Source of the DNA: Chrysopilus asiliformis
Taxonomy: Eukaryota; Arthropoda; Insecta; Diptera; Rhagionidae
DNA: 64,000 bases
NCBI GenBank assembly: GCA_964034945.1
Contig: OZ035962.1
Coordinates: 94,000,784-94,064,783, forward strand
Direction: 5' to 3'
Both the position numbers and the translations under genes were made by a program. The stretch's first letter is position 1, and each line of letters opens with the position of its first letter. Below, piece after piece: positions 11,045 through 32,464 of this stretch. The notes below the pieces were generated by a model. The model was given only the letters and a program-made list of their open reading frames with translations, ran no database searches and was not told where the DNA came from.

Positions 11045-11590
11045 TGGTTCAACCACAATTGGGGCGGCAAGCGGCAGCGGCGGGCGGCATTTTTTTTGCA
11101 CTTACGTAGCGCAACTAGAGCTGCTACAATACAGCGGCAACGGCAGCGCACTTTTTCCGTCGCCGCCGAGTTTGAATCAAAGTCAAACTTGCCGCCGCCG
11201 CCCAAAATGTTTTCTGAAAACCACCACATTCGGCGGCACATTCTATGACGTTTTTTCTGCGTTGTTTAGTGACAACCACCACATTCGGCGCCACATTCTA
11301 TGCAGTTTTTTTGACGTTTTGATTTCCCAAGATGCCGACAACGGAGAAAAAATTAATCGAGTTCGTGAAAGGAAATCCAATGCTCTACGATTTGGCCCAT
11401 CCTCAATATAAGGATATAAAATCAAGGAAAATAAATGGAGCGAAGTAGCGGACGAATTAAATAAGTTTTGATGTTTCAATTTTGTCAGAGGCATGCCGCT
11501 ATCATTGTAGCTGGTTCGGCGGTATGTGTGGCGGCGCCATGCCGCCCGCCGTCGCCGCTGCCGCTTGCCGCCTTCATTGTGGTTGAACCA
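11045..11590. mobile_element. PIF/Harbinger-type element with MADF ORF remnant (546 bp)
   Basis: GC-rich inverted termini of about 50 bp begin TGGTTCAACCACAAT, each flanked by TTA (11042-11044 and 11591-11593), matching the 3-bp TWA target duplication of PIF/Harbinger elements. The termini continue with GGCGGCAAGCGGCAGCGG. Internal GGCGGC-rich subrepeats include a duplicated ACCACCACATTCGGCG block (11218, 11275). The element lies between the starts of Prp3 and eRF1. Confidence 0.82.
11332..11469 (+). pseudogene. MADF-domain ORF fragment with frameshift
   Basis: An ATG at 11332 opens MPTTEKKLIEFVKGNPMLYD, the typical start of a MADF DNA-binding domain. The frame stops at the TAG after INGAK, but the next frame continues with ENKWSEVADELNK, the second MADF helix, so one frameshift separates the halves. 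MADF proteins are the accessory DNA-binding partners of PIF/Harbinger transposases in insects, consistent with the surrounding TIRs. Confidence 0.7.
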
Positions 11591-11593
11591 TTA

Positions 11594-12948
11594 TGGAAAG
11601 AAAACGTCAAAACGACCATTCGACGTGAGCGACAGTGGCAAAAAGAGAAGTTGCTTTCAGTTGGTCGCTGTGTTGTTGATGGTTCTTCGAAGCAACCCTG
11701 CAGCGCGGTATGATTTAAAAACTCAGGACAAACGTAAAATAGTTTCTTGAAGAATCAATTACATAATTTTTTCTATTGGAGTATATCAAGAGACTTGGGT
11801 ATTGCGTTTTTCCGGCTTAGAAATAAATATGAAATATTCTTCAAAATTTATGCCAAATTACGGAAAAGCCAAGGTAGAAATAAAACCAAATCTGTTTTTT
11901 TTTAAATTACGATAGTTTTAAATTAAATGTAATTATGTAAATAAATCTATACACAGTGTTGTTCCTCTACTCATAGACTTTAATTGTTTACACTTTGAAG
12001 TAGACAATAACGTAGACCACAGAATCGGTGTAGACAATGTAGATTTTGGCATAGAAAATGTAGACTTTGGCGTAGACAATGTTGACTTTCTAATAACTTT
12101 CAAAACAAACTTTTGAATAAGTCCATGACCATCGGATTGTAAGCAGAAAAAAAGCTGTTAAAGTTTTTGCACAAACGTATTTTTAAAAAATGATCTAAAA
12201 TGGAAAAAATCGTGTCAATCCTTCCCACCAACCGCATGCAAATAAAAAATTCCTTTTGTAATATTATCGGTAATGGTGCGTTGTATTAAAATTTTTCTCA
12301 AGCAAAAAGTTTTAAAATTCAATTTTACAAAACTTCCGTAAATGTGATTTCACTTGGAAAAAACTTTTAAAAAAATCCGCTAAGATTGCTTGCCTAGAAT
12401 TAGAATTTCCATCAAAGTTCAGAGTAAAGTTCTTATGTAGCGTATTTGACAATTAGTCCTTTGTAACTGTAACTTCTTTATGTTTAAAATTATTTTCAGA
12501 AAAAGTTTTTTTTGAAAAGAAATAAGCAACCTTTTATTCAATGAAAGATCACGCGTAAACAATGAATAGGTGATTCTCAAGAATTAATTACTCTTTCCAC
12601 AAATTTTGCGACTATTTCGAGATGTATTTTATGGACAGACCATAACTACATACATTTTTTAGTTATCAGCAAAAGTTCTAAAATTTAAAAAAAATGATTA
12701 CATGCCAAATTTTTTACGCTCGTCTTTTAAGTTTAAAATAATTTTAATATAAAACAAAATGTTAATCTATATTTTGAAATTCTAAACTGAAACAAAATCC
12801 CGGAGCAAAATTTTTTTAATCGCCCGAAACGGGTAATAATCCAAAATGACCCGAAAAACGAGTATTTTGGCAGAGATTCGGTGGACTAGCACACCGAGCG
12901 CCTGGCAACTAGCAAAACCCTTTCTTCACATTGTGCGCTCAGGAAGTT
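11594..12948. other. intergenic spacer upstream of eRF1, with short repeated motif
   Basis: No gene is seen. At about 11995-12085 a motif close to TAGACAATGTAGACTTTGGC recurs four to five times in degenerate form. The rest is AT-rich. Confidence 0.5.
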
Positions 12949-13458
12949 CAGTCTCAGAAGGCGTGCTCTGATGTTTCCAAGGTTTTCTCATAGAATTCGA
13001 CTTTTAACTCTAGTGAAGGAACTAGTGAAGCACTTCGCCAAACAGAATTAAGAAAATCCGTGCCGAATTGGTGATCCGCGAGTGAAATTTTCCATTCGGA
13101 TCGCTACCATTGTGGTCCCGTTCGAACACAACTCACACAGCGACAGAGTGCAGCGGACGTGTGTGTGTGTGTGTGCGAAAGTGAAGTGCGAGTTTTCCGT
13201 TTCTTCGACGACAGGCAGGTAGGAAGGCAAGCAGCAGGCGGGCAGCGGGACGGAGCGGAATTATCGAGGAGGTTGGTGTGGCAGAAGTCGCCATATTTTG
13301 CCACGAGAACTTTTCGGTTCGATCACTTACATTTTTCTAACCTAGACAGCAGGGCAGAGCGCGCACACGAGCAGAGCACTAGCTGGCAGCAACGAGGCCG
13401 CAATTCGGTTTGGTTTGGTGTCCATCAACGGGAAAGAGTCTAGGAAGTCATCGCCAAA
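12949..13458 (+). promoter_or_regulatory. probable transcription start region and 5' UTR of eRF1
   Basis: TCAGTC at 12949-12954 matches the arthropod initiator. GC content rises from here to the ATG at 13459, and a short (GT)n microsatellite lies at about 13158-13174. No in-frame upstream extension of the eRF1 frame is needed. Inferred from sequence only. Confidence 0.4.
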
Positions 13459-22711
<9,253 letters not shown>

Positions 22712-23599
22712 ACACTGAAATTATTTATTTAATACAAAAGAGAGAGACAGAGAGAAAGAAAAAAAACCAATTGAATAATTGAGAAAAAAAAAATTAAAAA
22801 TAAATGAAAAATACATGAATGAAACCCATAATAATAATTTTTAATATATCATGATCGCGATTTAAATATTTTAATCTAAATTAATGAGACAAGCATAAAA
22901 TTAATAAAATGAAAAAAAAGTAAACTAAAGAAATCAAATGATAATTGATACATCATTGAACATAAATTTTTTAAACAACTTTGGCTAAGGTATTAAATCC
23001 ACATAACTCTGCATGTTTAATTGTTAGATTTAGTTGCAGTTGACCGTTTATCGTTTCTAATGATTAAACAAACCTTTTCTCTTTATTATTATCATTTCTC
23101 TGTTTATGATTTATTTCAAGCGATTAACTGTTTTCATGGCGAATTTTATTTTTCGTCAAAGCAGAGAAAAATCCTTTGGTTTTTTTTAGCGTTTCGTGTT
23201 GTAGTTTTACGTGTGCAAATGTGTTATGGTGTGTGGTGTATTTTTATGTAGACGTTTTTTTTTATCGTTTAAACAATATTCACATTTTTTATAGAAAATT
23301 GCTTTGCTATTTTACTTTTTCTATAAAAAAATTAAAATATCGTGAAATTCTTTAATTACCCAAAAAAAATTATCATCATTTGGTAGAGATTTGCTCTTTA
23401 AATTCAAAGGTTCATAAAACACAAACGTATACTAAGGTTTCACTTTGTATTTATGGAAAGAAGACCAATTTAATTGCTTATATTTAGCTGAAATTTTAGA
23501 AATCTACGTAATTCCCATAAAAACACAAATAAAGGGTTGGCCATTGACTGATTTCTTTTTAAAATTTGTATGAAATAAATATTCAAAATTTAGTTCTTT
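22712..23599. other. proximal eRF1 3' UTR and AT-rich spacer
   Basis: This stretch follows the proximal eRF1 stop. A GAGAGACAGAGAGAAAG purine tract and many AATAAA-like hexamers are present. No gene is seen. Confidence 0.4.
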
Positions 23600-23835
23600 A
23601 TTGAAAAGAGTAAATTTTCCGATTAGTTATAGAATATGATTTTATTCAAATGGTTGCCTCAACTGGCTTTGTAATAGCCCATCCGGTCAACCCAATTTTG
23701 CAGTACATTTTCGATGGTTTGAGGTCTTATTTCACGAATATCTCGATGAATGCCAATTACCTGAATCAGTTCTGGATTGCCGACTTAACATCGATCTTGA
23801 TTGGCACTCCACAAACAGACACCAGTCAATGGCCT
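23600..23835 (-). pseudogene. fragment of a Tc1/mariner-like transposase C-terminus
   Basis: On the minus strand a damaged frame reads IREIRPQTIENVLQNWVDRM, then YYKAS, a stop, GNHLNKIIF. This matches the remembered C-terminal tail (NWVDRMGYCKASRGSHLN) of insect IS630/Tc1-like transposases. A TGA replaces the expected Arg and other stops are present. No termini were identified. Confidence 0.6.
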
Positions 23836-23960
23836 ATCCCTTATTGAGAATATTTTGTTTGCTGTCTCCTGGCTAGAATTATTTGCAAAAAAAAAAATCG
23901 GGAAATGTCGTATTTTAAGAAACCGTGTTACATCAGAGCAGGTACAAAAAGAGGGGTTAA

Positions 23961-24466
23961 CCCCCGTCGCACACTTCAGCTAAGCGAGCTCAACTACGTG
24001 AGCTAAGTTTCTCGCTGAAAGTAAAATCCTTAGCATTTGCATTGGCGACCGCACACTTCAGCGAAACTATGAAACTACACCGCGTAGTCATGGGCGACGC
24101 GGACTAAGCTCGCTCGCGTAGTTCAGACCTCAACTACGCGAACGACTTCGCTGGCATCGCTGACACTCACATATAAATATTTTCGGCGTTATACAGTGTA
24201 GAATCGGTGTTTGCAAAAGTGTAGTATTTTGTGGACATAAGTGTAAGGAAAACGTGAAAATTTAATTCTTTTGCGCAATATTTTCAATTGAGTTAAATAA
24301 TTTATATCTAAAAATGGCTGCAGATAAAGTGGAAAAATGCATATATTTACCGAAAATATCGCCGCGTAGTTTAGCTCAAGTGTGCAACGAGGTGAGCTAA
24401 CCCAGCTAGGCTATGTAACTATAGCTAGCCTCGCTCACATAGCTTAGTTGAAGTGTGCGACGGGGG
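23961..24466. mobile_element. PIF/Harbinger-type element carrying a promoter-first-exon remnant (506 bp)
   Basis: TIRs start CCCCCGTCGCACACTTCA and are flanked by TAA (23958-23960, 24467-24469). The motif GTAGTTGAGCTCGCTTAGCT, or close variants, recurs in both subterminal regions. Inside are a TATAAATA box (about 24172), an ATG at 24314 opening a 28-codon frame (MAADKVEKCIYLPKIS...), and a splice-donor-like GAG|GTGAGC at its end, as if the first exon of a lost transposon gene remained. It lies between the two alternative eRF1 last exons. Confidence 0.75.
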
Positions 24467-25484
24467 TAAGTTCTGAAAACTTTTAAAAAACAACAAAAAA
24501 ATTAAATTTTTATAAGAAATTTCATTTTAAAGAAATATATATTACCACATGTATGTATAACAGAAATTGAAAAAAAAAACAAAATATAACTATTTTTGTT
24601 TTAATAACTAATAATTTTCTTCCTCATTATTGCTCGATACAAACTTGTTATAATTTTTTTTTTACTTTGACGGCTCGAATCGATTTTTCAATAACTGAAA
24701 TTTTTGTGATTCTACAGGCTTTATCAAGTGTTAAAAAAGTTTAAATATTTATATGTTTGTCTTAAAATAAAGAAAATTGAAAATTAATCGTAAAACGATG
24801 AATTAGAAATGCCGTTGCGCAAGATGTTTTTTTTTTCGGATTACCTAGCAAAAATATGGCCTTTGCATATTACTTACATTGAGTTACAGTCGAACATCGA
24901 ACATTCTTAAAGGATATTCACAAATCTAGGAATTCGCAACGCCTATCCATTAACTTTCACAAACTAAACTAAATTCACAAACTAAAGCATTTATCACTAA
25001 AGCCGAGACATTTTTGTTATAAGAAAGAATTTCCAAATCGAAATGTGAGCCTTTCCAAATCGAAATGTGACTCAAACATTAGCGAACTGAGGTTCGACAG
25101 TACCTCGAAATTAGCATGTCGTAATGTGTATTTTCGGTAAAAATTGTGAAAACGTCTTATTTTAAAAATGAGAAAAATGAAATAAATTAAAAAAAAAATA
25201 ATGAGGTTTTGAGTTCGGAAAGCTTTTGATGCGATAGAGAGATTGTTTTCTCGTTCGTATGGCACTTGGCGCCGTCTTGTTAGAAAAGCATATATTTAAG
25301 ATTCTTGCGAAACCACAAAAAAAATGTAAATCATCACGCGATACCTCCTTTCGAAAGTCGTTTAATGCTTCGCCTTCACAGTCTTCAAAGATAATGCTTC
25401 CAACCCACAATCTGCAACAAACAGATACTTTTTTGGATCATATACAGGATCCAAAATATCTTATAGATTGTTTTCAGTCCATAT

Positions 25485-26047
25485 TAGACATGGGTAACGC
25501 AGCGCTGCGTTGCGCCATTGCTTTGATACAGTATACTGCGTTATGTGCGCTGATACGCGAATAAAAATTTTAGTACCGCAATAGCGCACATAACGCAAAC
25601 GAGTTAAACGAAACCACTTGGTTATTGAGCCAACTGTTGGGGAAATTTTTACATGTGTATTCAATACGATAGATGGGAAATATCGCCTTGTCTTGCTTTC
25701 TCGCACATTGACTTATAGACAAGCCCAAAAATACGATTTCTTGTTATGTACATATTCTTTTTTCATGGGTCTTGTTAGCGCAGTAACTCAACTCAGCACT
25801 GTATCTCATGTCTATTGTAAATACATATGATACACAGCGCAGTATTGAGTTATTTTGTTTGTTCCTCCTCTTGATCGAAAAATTGACTGTTTCACACAAC
25901 GAATTGACAGCGCGGCAAAAAAGCGCAGCCATAATGACGATGGTTCCAACCGGTGCGCCATATGGCGCAACTGCGTTAACGCACTGCGCTGATACAGTGT
26001 ACTGCGCTACTGTATCAGCGCAAAATTTACTGCGTTACCCATGTCTA
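25485..26047. mobile_element. hAT-type MITE with 8-bp target duplication (563 bp)
   Basis: Both ends are TAGACATGGGTAACGCAG (perfect 18-bp TIR), with GTCCATAT directly repeated at 25477-25484 and 26048-26055. An 8-bp duplication is diagnostic of the hAT superfamily. The subterminal regions are full of GCGC/ATACAGTATACTGCG palindromic pieces. No transposase frame remains. Confidence 0.85.
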
Positions 26048-26371
26048 GTCCATATCTGACAGTTTTGATGGTTCCAAATGGAATTTTGCCAAATATTTTA
26101 GCGGTCACAGCTTTGCTCGTAACGCGTGATAAGGTAGAGAATAATCACAGAATGCATATTTTCGTAATAACACTCGTTGTGTTTTACTAAGTATTATGAC
26201 GAAGTTTGTATCAACCTATAGATGGCAGCTGTTATGTTACTAGCATCTTTTTGTTTAGCTACGAAACATTTTTTCTAAAAACATCCCGAGGTTGTATAGG
26301 GTTTATAATCACCCTGTTCCAACAATAGGGTTTGGAACATCTTGTAATAAAAATACAAGTAGTAGTTAATA

Positions 26372-26551
26372 CAGTGAAAGCTACGTAAGCCAGAACTCTT
26401 TGGGGCCAAAGAATTTGTGCTGCTTATATAGGAATTTGTGTAGCTAATCTTACTCATTCATTATAAAAAACATAATTACGGAACTTTGTAACATGTTCAG
26501 TGTAGAAAGGTTGCCGGCTTGTCCAAGGTTCTGCTTAAAAAGGCTTCACTG
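26372..26551. mobile_element. 180-bp pogo/Tc1-like MITE
   Basis: The ends CAGTGAAAGC and (reversed) CAGTGAAGCC are flanked by TA on both sides (26370-26371, 26552-26553), as in pogo/mariner elements. Confidence 0.6.
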
Positions 26552-26961
26552 TATTGATTGTCAAAATTTAGAAACTTTTTAAAAGTTTGCATTTCAAAAA
26601 TGTCTAAAACTTGCCTGTTTGGATTATTTTTAGTTTTTTTTTTGTGTTTATCAGAAATTTTTATTGTCACCATCCTACGTCGCTTTCCCTTTTGAATCAA
26701 TTTTAGAAATTAACAATTCATAGTTTTCCAATTATTTCAATTAAATTACTTTGGCTGTTGTCTGTAAGATTTCATGACTTGGTCATTTTCTGTTCCTTTA
26801 TATACGCACAATTTTTTTTCTTCGCTTCTTTACAATCTGTTTTATTTGTTTAACTATTTAATAAGTTAAATATAATTTTAAGTTGTCTGAAATTTCGTAG
26901 AATATAACTAATGATGATTTTTTTTCTTTTCTTATTTTTTTATTGTTTCTTTTGTAAACAG

Positions 26962-27044
26962 GTATCTTACGTTACAAAGTAGACTTCCAGAGCATGCAAC
27001 TAGATGATTTGGACAACGAGTGTTTTGACTTAGATGATTATTAG
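26962..27044 (+). CDS. eRF1: alternative terminal coding exon of eRF1 (438-aa isoform)
   Basis: After a polypyrimidine tract and AACAG acceptor, this exon reads in the same phase as the proximal last exon. It encodes the same ILRYKVDFQS start but a different tail, MQLDDLDNECFDLDDY, then TAG. Spliced from the donor at 22279 it gives 438 residues instead of 437. The shared first ten codons differ at synonymous sites (GGGATTTTACGT versus GGTATCTTACGT), so this is an old exon duplication under protein constraint and not a recent copy. The tail after the eRF3-binding domain is acidic in both. The exon lies 4.25 kb downstream of the proximal one. Confidence 0.85.
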
Positions 27045-28899
27045 ACAAATTCGGTAATGAAAATAATACCTCAACGGCCGCAGCAAAAAAAAAATAATAC
27101 CGTATGATATATTGGAAGTATATTATAAATAAAATGAAAAAAAGAATAAAAAGAAACAACTGAAAAATATTAAAAAAATAATAAATAAAAAAAGCAAACA
27201 ATATATATATAAATGAAAAAAAAAAAACATATTTACTATACTATAAATTGATAAAAAAAATATATGAAACTTTTTTAACGTTTTGGTGTATTTGTGCCTG
27301 ACGCCTGTTCGTGTTCCAGTCAAACTCGGTGTAATGTGGTAAACAAATAAAAATAAAATAAATCAAAAAAACGACAAAAAAAACTGAAAAATTAAAAATT
27401 GGAAAAAATTCAAGTAAAATAATTGACATTGGAGCCGTCTTCTGCTCGGTTTATACGAAAATTAAAGCAAGGTTGAAAACAAGTCCCTTTTTTGTTAATT
27501 TTTTTTATATCTATTGATCATAAAAATGTTATTCAGATTAAATCTCTTTTTCATTACACTTGATTGATCTACAGTCAATGACCAGAAATAGAATAAAATA
27601 GATAAATTGAACCAGAAATAGAAAAACTTTATTTATAAACAGATTAAACAGATTTAACGACTAAACTTAACTCCGCTAATAAATTAATTAAATATAATAA
27701 AAAAAAACAACAAATGAAAAAAATAGTTAAGAAACATAGAAAACGATTAAAAAATAAATAAAATGAGAAATTCCAGAAAGTGCACACATTTTTAAACAAA
27801 ATTTTTGTTCTAATTTTTGTTAGTTTCCAAGTAAAAAAGAAAATAATGTAAAATACATTTATTTAATTCGAAGATAATTCATTCGTTTTTAATTTATTAT
27901 TTTTCAGATACAGTAATTACTCCATTTACGCGAATTTCATTCAGTGCGCTTAATTTTTTTTCCGAACTTTAAATAAGACTCTAAATGCCACTTTTAACAC
28001 GTTGGTTGCCGCGGGAAACATTAAAAACCCCCAGGGGTTGATTCGCGTTCTATGAAAAAGTCATTTTATTTGATTTTCATTCGGCATTTATAATTTTCTA
28101 TTCAATCATCGTGAAAAAATGTGCTGAAGATTCGCGTTCTATAAAAAATTTTCATTTCCACTATTTCGTACAAAGTAATCATTCTCAGGGTGTTCGATAT
28201 TTTTTTTATGAATTTTATACGTTGCTACTCTTTAGTACACGATCTTCACAACGTAAATGCCAATTACATTCATAAAAGTTATTAAAATTTCTACAAAATT
28301 GCCTACCTAGTTTTTTTTATGTTATGTATTGGGCATTTTATGTTATAAACCAAAACATCACATAAAATTTCACATGTAGAATAGGACTTTAGAAAATTTG
28401 TCTATTTAAAAAAATCAGACAGAATATTGCCCGATATTTTTTTTTTACTGTAGTTTATTTAATACATATCTTAATCTAAATTAATACTAAGAAAATTAAA
28501 ACGTAGTATTATAGCTAACTGGCGATTAATGTATGTGCAGGATGTAATTAGAAACAGGGTTTGTATCATTTAAATCAATTGAATGAATTGTTTTTTTCCA
28601 AATTTAAATCGGTAACTTAAATCAACTTCCCAAAGAAGAGATAAAAATTCCATTTTCTGTTGATTTACTTCAATATTACAAATACAGGGTTGGCCAAGAT
28701 TTCAAAAGTTAAAGGCATTAATACCACCAACGAAGACTCAGAAGCTATGGTTGATCCGATCTCCAAATTGAAATTTTCTCTTGGTAAAACTGTTTGTAAC
28801 GCCGGTACGCTGTAATTTATAACAAGAATAATTGGTCATAAAAATTAAACTATTAAAAAGCATTATTTAAAAACTCCACGACAAAAGTATTTTTTGGGC
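27045..28899. other. distal eRF1 3' UTR and AT-rich spacer
   Basis: Very A-rich sequence with many AATAAA hexamers (for example near 27130 and 27345) that could polyadenylate the distal eRF1 isoform. No gene or element end is recognised. Confidence 0.4.
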
Positions 28900-28907
28900 G
28901 CTGTGTA

Positions 28908-29699
28908 TAGGGATGCGAACGATACCTCGATGTTTGCAAAACAGCGAGGTATTGTTGAAAAATATCGAGTTTTAACCCCGATGTGTAACAGGCCGATATA
29001 TCGAAGTATCGGTGTTGTTATCCACGATGTTAGAACATTACTCTTCATAAAATTAGTAGAGAAACTAATTTTAGGACTAGAGAGACTAGTTTTTAAATAG
29101 ATTTAATATTCTACTTAAAGATTTGTTTAAATTTCCTTTGGCATCAATTTTCGGTTTCATCTTTCTACCAGATTTCGCAAAAAATACCAGAGCTAGCCAT
29201 GAAATTTTACAGAGAAGTTTGGTCCTGATGTAGAAATCCGTTAACCGGAAGTAACCAAAACGGCGGCTTTTTAAAAACTACGATTTCGTTTTTTGCGATT
29301 TATTCCGAAACTAACAATTTTCCAGTAGTCTTATGTATTACAAAACTTGGAGACAATAAAATTTGCTACATTTATGTCTTTTACTAGAACTCCGTTATGA
29401 AGATATGCCGGTATTTCAAAAAAATTAGTTTTTTGCGAATATCTCGAAAACTAACGGGTTTTTGGTGGTTCAACGTATAATACGAATTAAAACCGTGTTA
29501 ATTCTACCTGGGTGCACTCCACCCACAATAGAGCATCCGCCAGGTGGCTAAATTATTTAATAAATTTAACTTTTTCAAAACATCGGAAAAACATCGAGGT
29601 ATCGATGTTTTCAGGACGATGTTTTTTGACATCGATGTCGCCTTAAAAAAACATCGATTTTCGATATATCGAGGTTTTATGAACGATGTTGCATCCCTA
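28908..29699. mobile_element. hAT-type non-autonomous element (792 bp)
   Basis: The ends TAGGGATGCGAACGAT and (reversed) TAGGGATGCAACATCGT are flanked by GCTGTGTA (28900-28907) and GCTGTGTG (29700-29707), an 8-bp duplication with one mismatch. CGATGTTTT-type motifs are repeated near both ends. Positions 29190-29480 inside it are a copy of the dispersed repeat at 16370-16600, so it carries or was hit by that repeat. Confidence 0.72.
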
Positions 29700-29707
29700 G
29701 CTGTGTG

Positions 29708-31647
29708 TATCAGAAATAACAACGAGTTAAATATTTTACTTTATCTTTTATGCGTTTATCTCGCTTTTATTTCTGATACATAGATCCTAAGAAATTATTT
29801 TTTTCCTTTTTAGTGCGTAGTAGAAATTATTTTTTTTCTTTTAAGTTCCTTTTTTTTTTATTTTGAATTTGGTTAGTGTGACTAAAAATCCAAAATAACG
29901 TCTGTCTTCTAATGTATTTCCTTTTTAAATGCAATACGATCAAGATTCCACCCCGAACTCCATCAAAGACAAACCACCTCTATATAATTGACTTAATCCA
30001 AATATTTTTCGTTAAAATTGAAGACCTACTAAATGCATGCTCTTATAAAAAATGGTAGTCAAACAGGTCAACAAATTCACATTTTGAAAGTTTGTTATAA
30101 AATCAAATTTGTTGTATTATCGATAGATTCATCAACCTTTGTAATTTTACCATTTTTGTTTTACTTTTCACTTTTTTTCAACTCCAACACAAAATTTCTC
30201 ATACTCATAAAGAGTTGATTAAAAAGCAATTTAGTTCAGTATTGTTTTACTTAATGGAATAGACAATATAAAGCTGGACAATTTGATTTATATTGAGTAC
30301 AAAACTATTAGTAATATTCATGACCGTGTGGTAAGTATATACACTAAATAGATTTGCAGGTAATCTTCAAAAAGGACATTAATTGATATGATTTGGAGCT
30401 CGTTAATTTACAACTTATAAACGAAAACAATAATTTGGCGTATTGAACTTGCAAAAGATTGATTTTTTAACGCCCGATGAGTTTGTTTGTTTTTTGTTGA
30501 AAATTTTGATGTTATTGGGGTATTTAATAGAAAGGACTATACTATAGCAAAGTAGTTGATAAGTTTAGTTTGATGAAGTAAAAATTAAAGGGGAAGAATT
30601 GTGTATTTTCCATAATTTTACTAGGATTTCAACAAAATCGAGTAAAACTTCAAAAAACGTCACAAATTCTTTTTAAATTATATCGGAAGTGATGCGTATC
30701 AGAATGCAAACAAATTTGTAACAGAGACGCGAACAAATTTATGTCCATGCAACGAAATAATTTTCGTACATTACGCCTTGAAATAATTGAAGTGAAAATT
30801 TGTCTATTTGGTCAAATCAATAAAGATTTACGAAAAATATCTAAAACCAACTCAAAAAACAATCAAAAACTCGTTTAAACAATTTATATCAACTAATTGG
30901 TTTTGATTTATAAAAAATCGAAGTTTTATTTTTCGTGGTATGAAATGAGAATTATTTAATTGTTCCTTTTTAAATGCACGTTCCTTTTGTTTTATTCCAA
31001 CATTCTCTATGTAGCGAAATGTGTCAAAAACTACTATTTATTTAACGAAAAAAAGATTTTCGTTCCCCTGGTGATTTCAAACCATAAAAGTTCCACTGAA
31101 GTTACAAAGTTTGTATATTCCAAGCTGTTCTGCTGACCAGCCAAAATTTGAGATATACCAAAATTTAAATTTTTCATAGAATAGCATATTTAACTGGTAT
31201 TTGTAGCTTCTGTTCTTTTATCTCCTAATTTGTTTAATAAATTTCGGTTCCATCGCAAAATATTGAAGCTGAAAAATCTAAAAAAAATAGATTTGAAATA
31301 TCTGCTTTAAAAATATTTTTTAACTACTAAAAAAATATTAAATCGTGACATGACGATTTGATATTGAAAGAAGACATTAAATCTTTAAAATAAAATTAAA
31401 CGTAGAAATGTTTTTCGTTAATGATTTGACGCTTTTCAAAAAAAATCCTCAATCATATTTTCATATAGAAAATAAAACGTATAAGTTTTTACACTTGCTA
31501 CGCATAAATTTTCGATTTAATACATAAATTCAGAAATGAAACCGAAATAAACGAAATAAAATTGATTTTCATCTAATTTTGATGTTCTGTGATGCTCCCA
31601 TGGAAGTCGCAAAAGATTTAAAATGTTAATGTGTTATGTTTTATGAT
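29708..31647. other. AT-rich intergenic spacer
   Basis: I see no gene, RNA or defined element here. Open frames are short and compositionally biased. Confidence 0.5.
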
Positions 31648-31856
31648 GTCTACCTCAGTGACGTTTCTTCTAAGGTGCGAGGGTGTTCACTGCACACCCT
31701 ACTGAAATCCAATATGTATCGGAAATCTATTGTTAATTAATTTCTTTTTTTTGTGCCAATTCTTTCGACAATTTACCAATGGCAATGGTTGCCTAAAGCA
31801 CCCGCACCCTACATTACCAACCTGTTTCTTTATCTTTCGATCTTTCGACCAACCAA

Positions 31857-32145
31857 GTGTTCTCCACTTTACAGCGAACCAAAGTAAAAATTGCTTGTGG
31901 CCTTCTTTCCTACTCGCCCCTTAGCGAAACACACTCGAAACGCAATACCGACTCTTTCGGTCGTTCGACCGACTCGAGTGTTCTCCACTTTACAGCGAAC
32001 CAAAGTAAAAATTGCTTGTGGCCTTCTTTCCTACTCGCCCCTTAGCAAAACACACTCGAAACGCAATACCGACTCTTTCGGTCGTTCGACCGACTTGAGT
32101 GTTCTCCAATTTACAGCGCACCAAAGCAAAGTAAAAACACATATG
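31857..32145. repeat. 121-bp tandem repeat, about 2.4 copies
   Basis: Units start with GTGTTCTCCACTTTACAGCG at 31857, 31978 and 32099. The first two are almost identical over 121 bp and the third is partial. The array is subterminal in the hAT element. Confidence 0.85.
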
Positions 32146-32464
32146 ACTAAGTAAAAGTCTATAATAAAAAATGTTTCACTACACACAAAGTTCACAAGAA
32201 GCAACCGCACACAACGATAAATTTGGGTGCTCCAGAAAAAGCCGCACGGCGAACCGATGCGATGTTGCTTGCTGCTGGCCGCGATGCTGCGAAACCCGAC
32301 AATAGAAAACCGACCATCGTATGGCCGTTCGGCTGACGTGCTGATGCGTGTGGGTGTGTGTGCCAAGCAAAACAGCAATATTGCTTGCTCATCAGCTCAG
32401 TCGGTTTCTGATTTTACAGGTGTTCAGTTGGCTTTTGTGTATGAGAAATAATTAATTTAATATT

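Noticed and set aside
13158..13174. (GT)n tract as a Z-DNA or regulatory element of eRF1
   Set aside because: It is a very short microsatellite in the presumed 5' UTR; nothing in the sequence supports a specific function.
24892..25110. Possible pogo-like pair ACAGTCGAACATCGAA / GGTTCGACAGTACC
   Set aside because: The inverted match is short and no TA-flanked symmetric termini could be defined.
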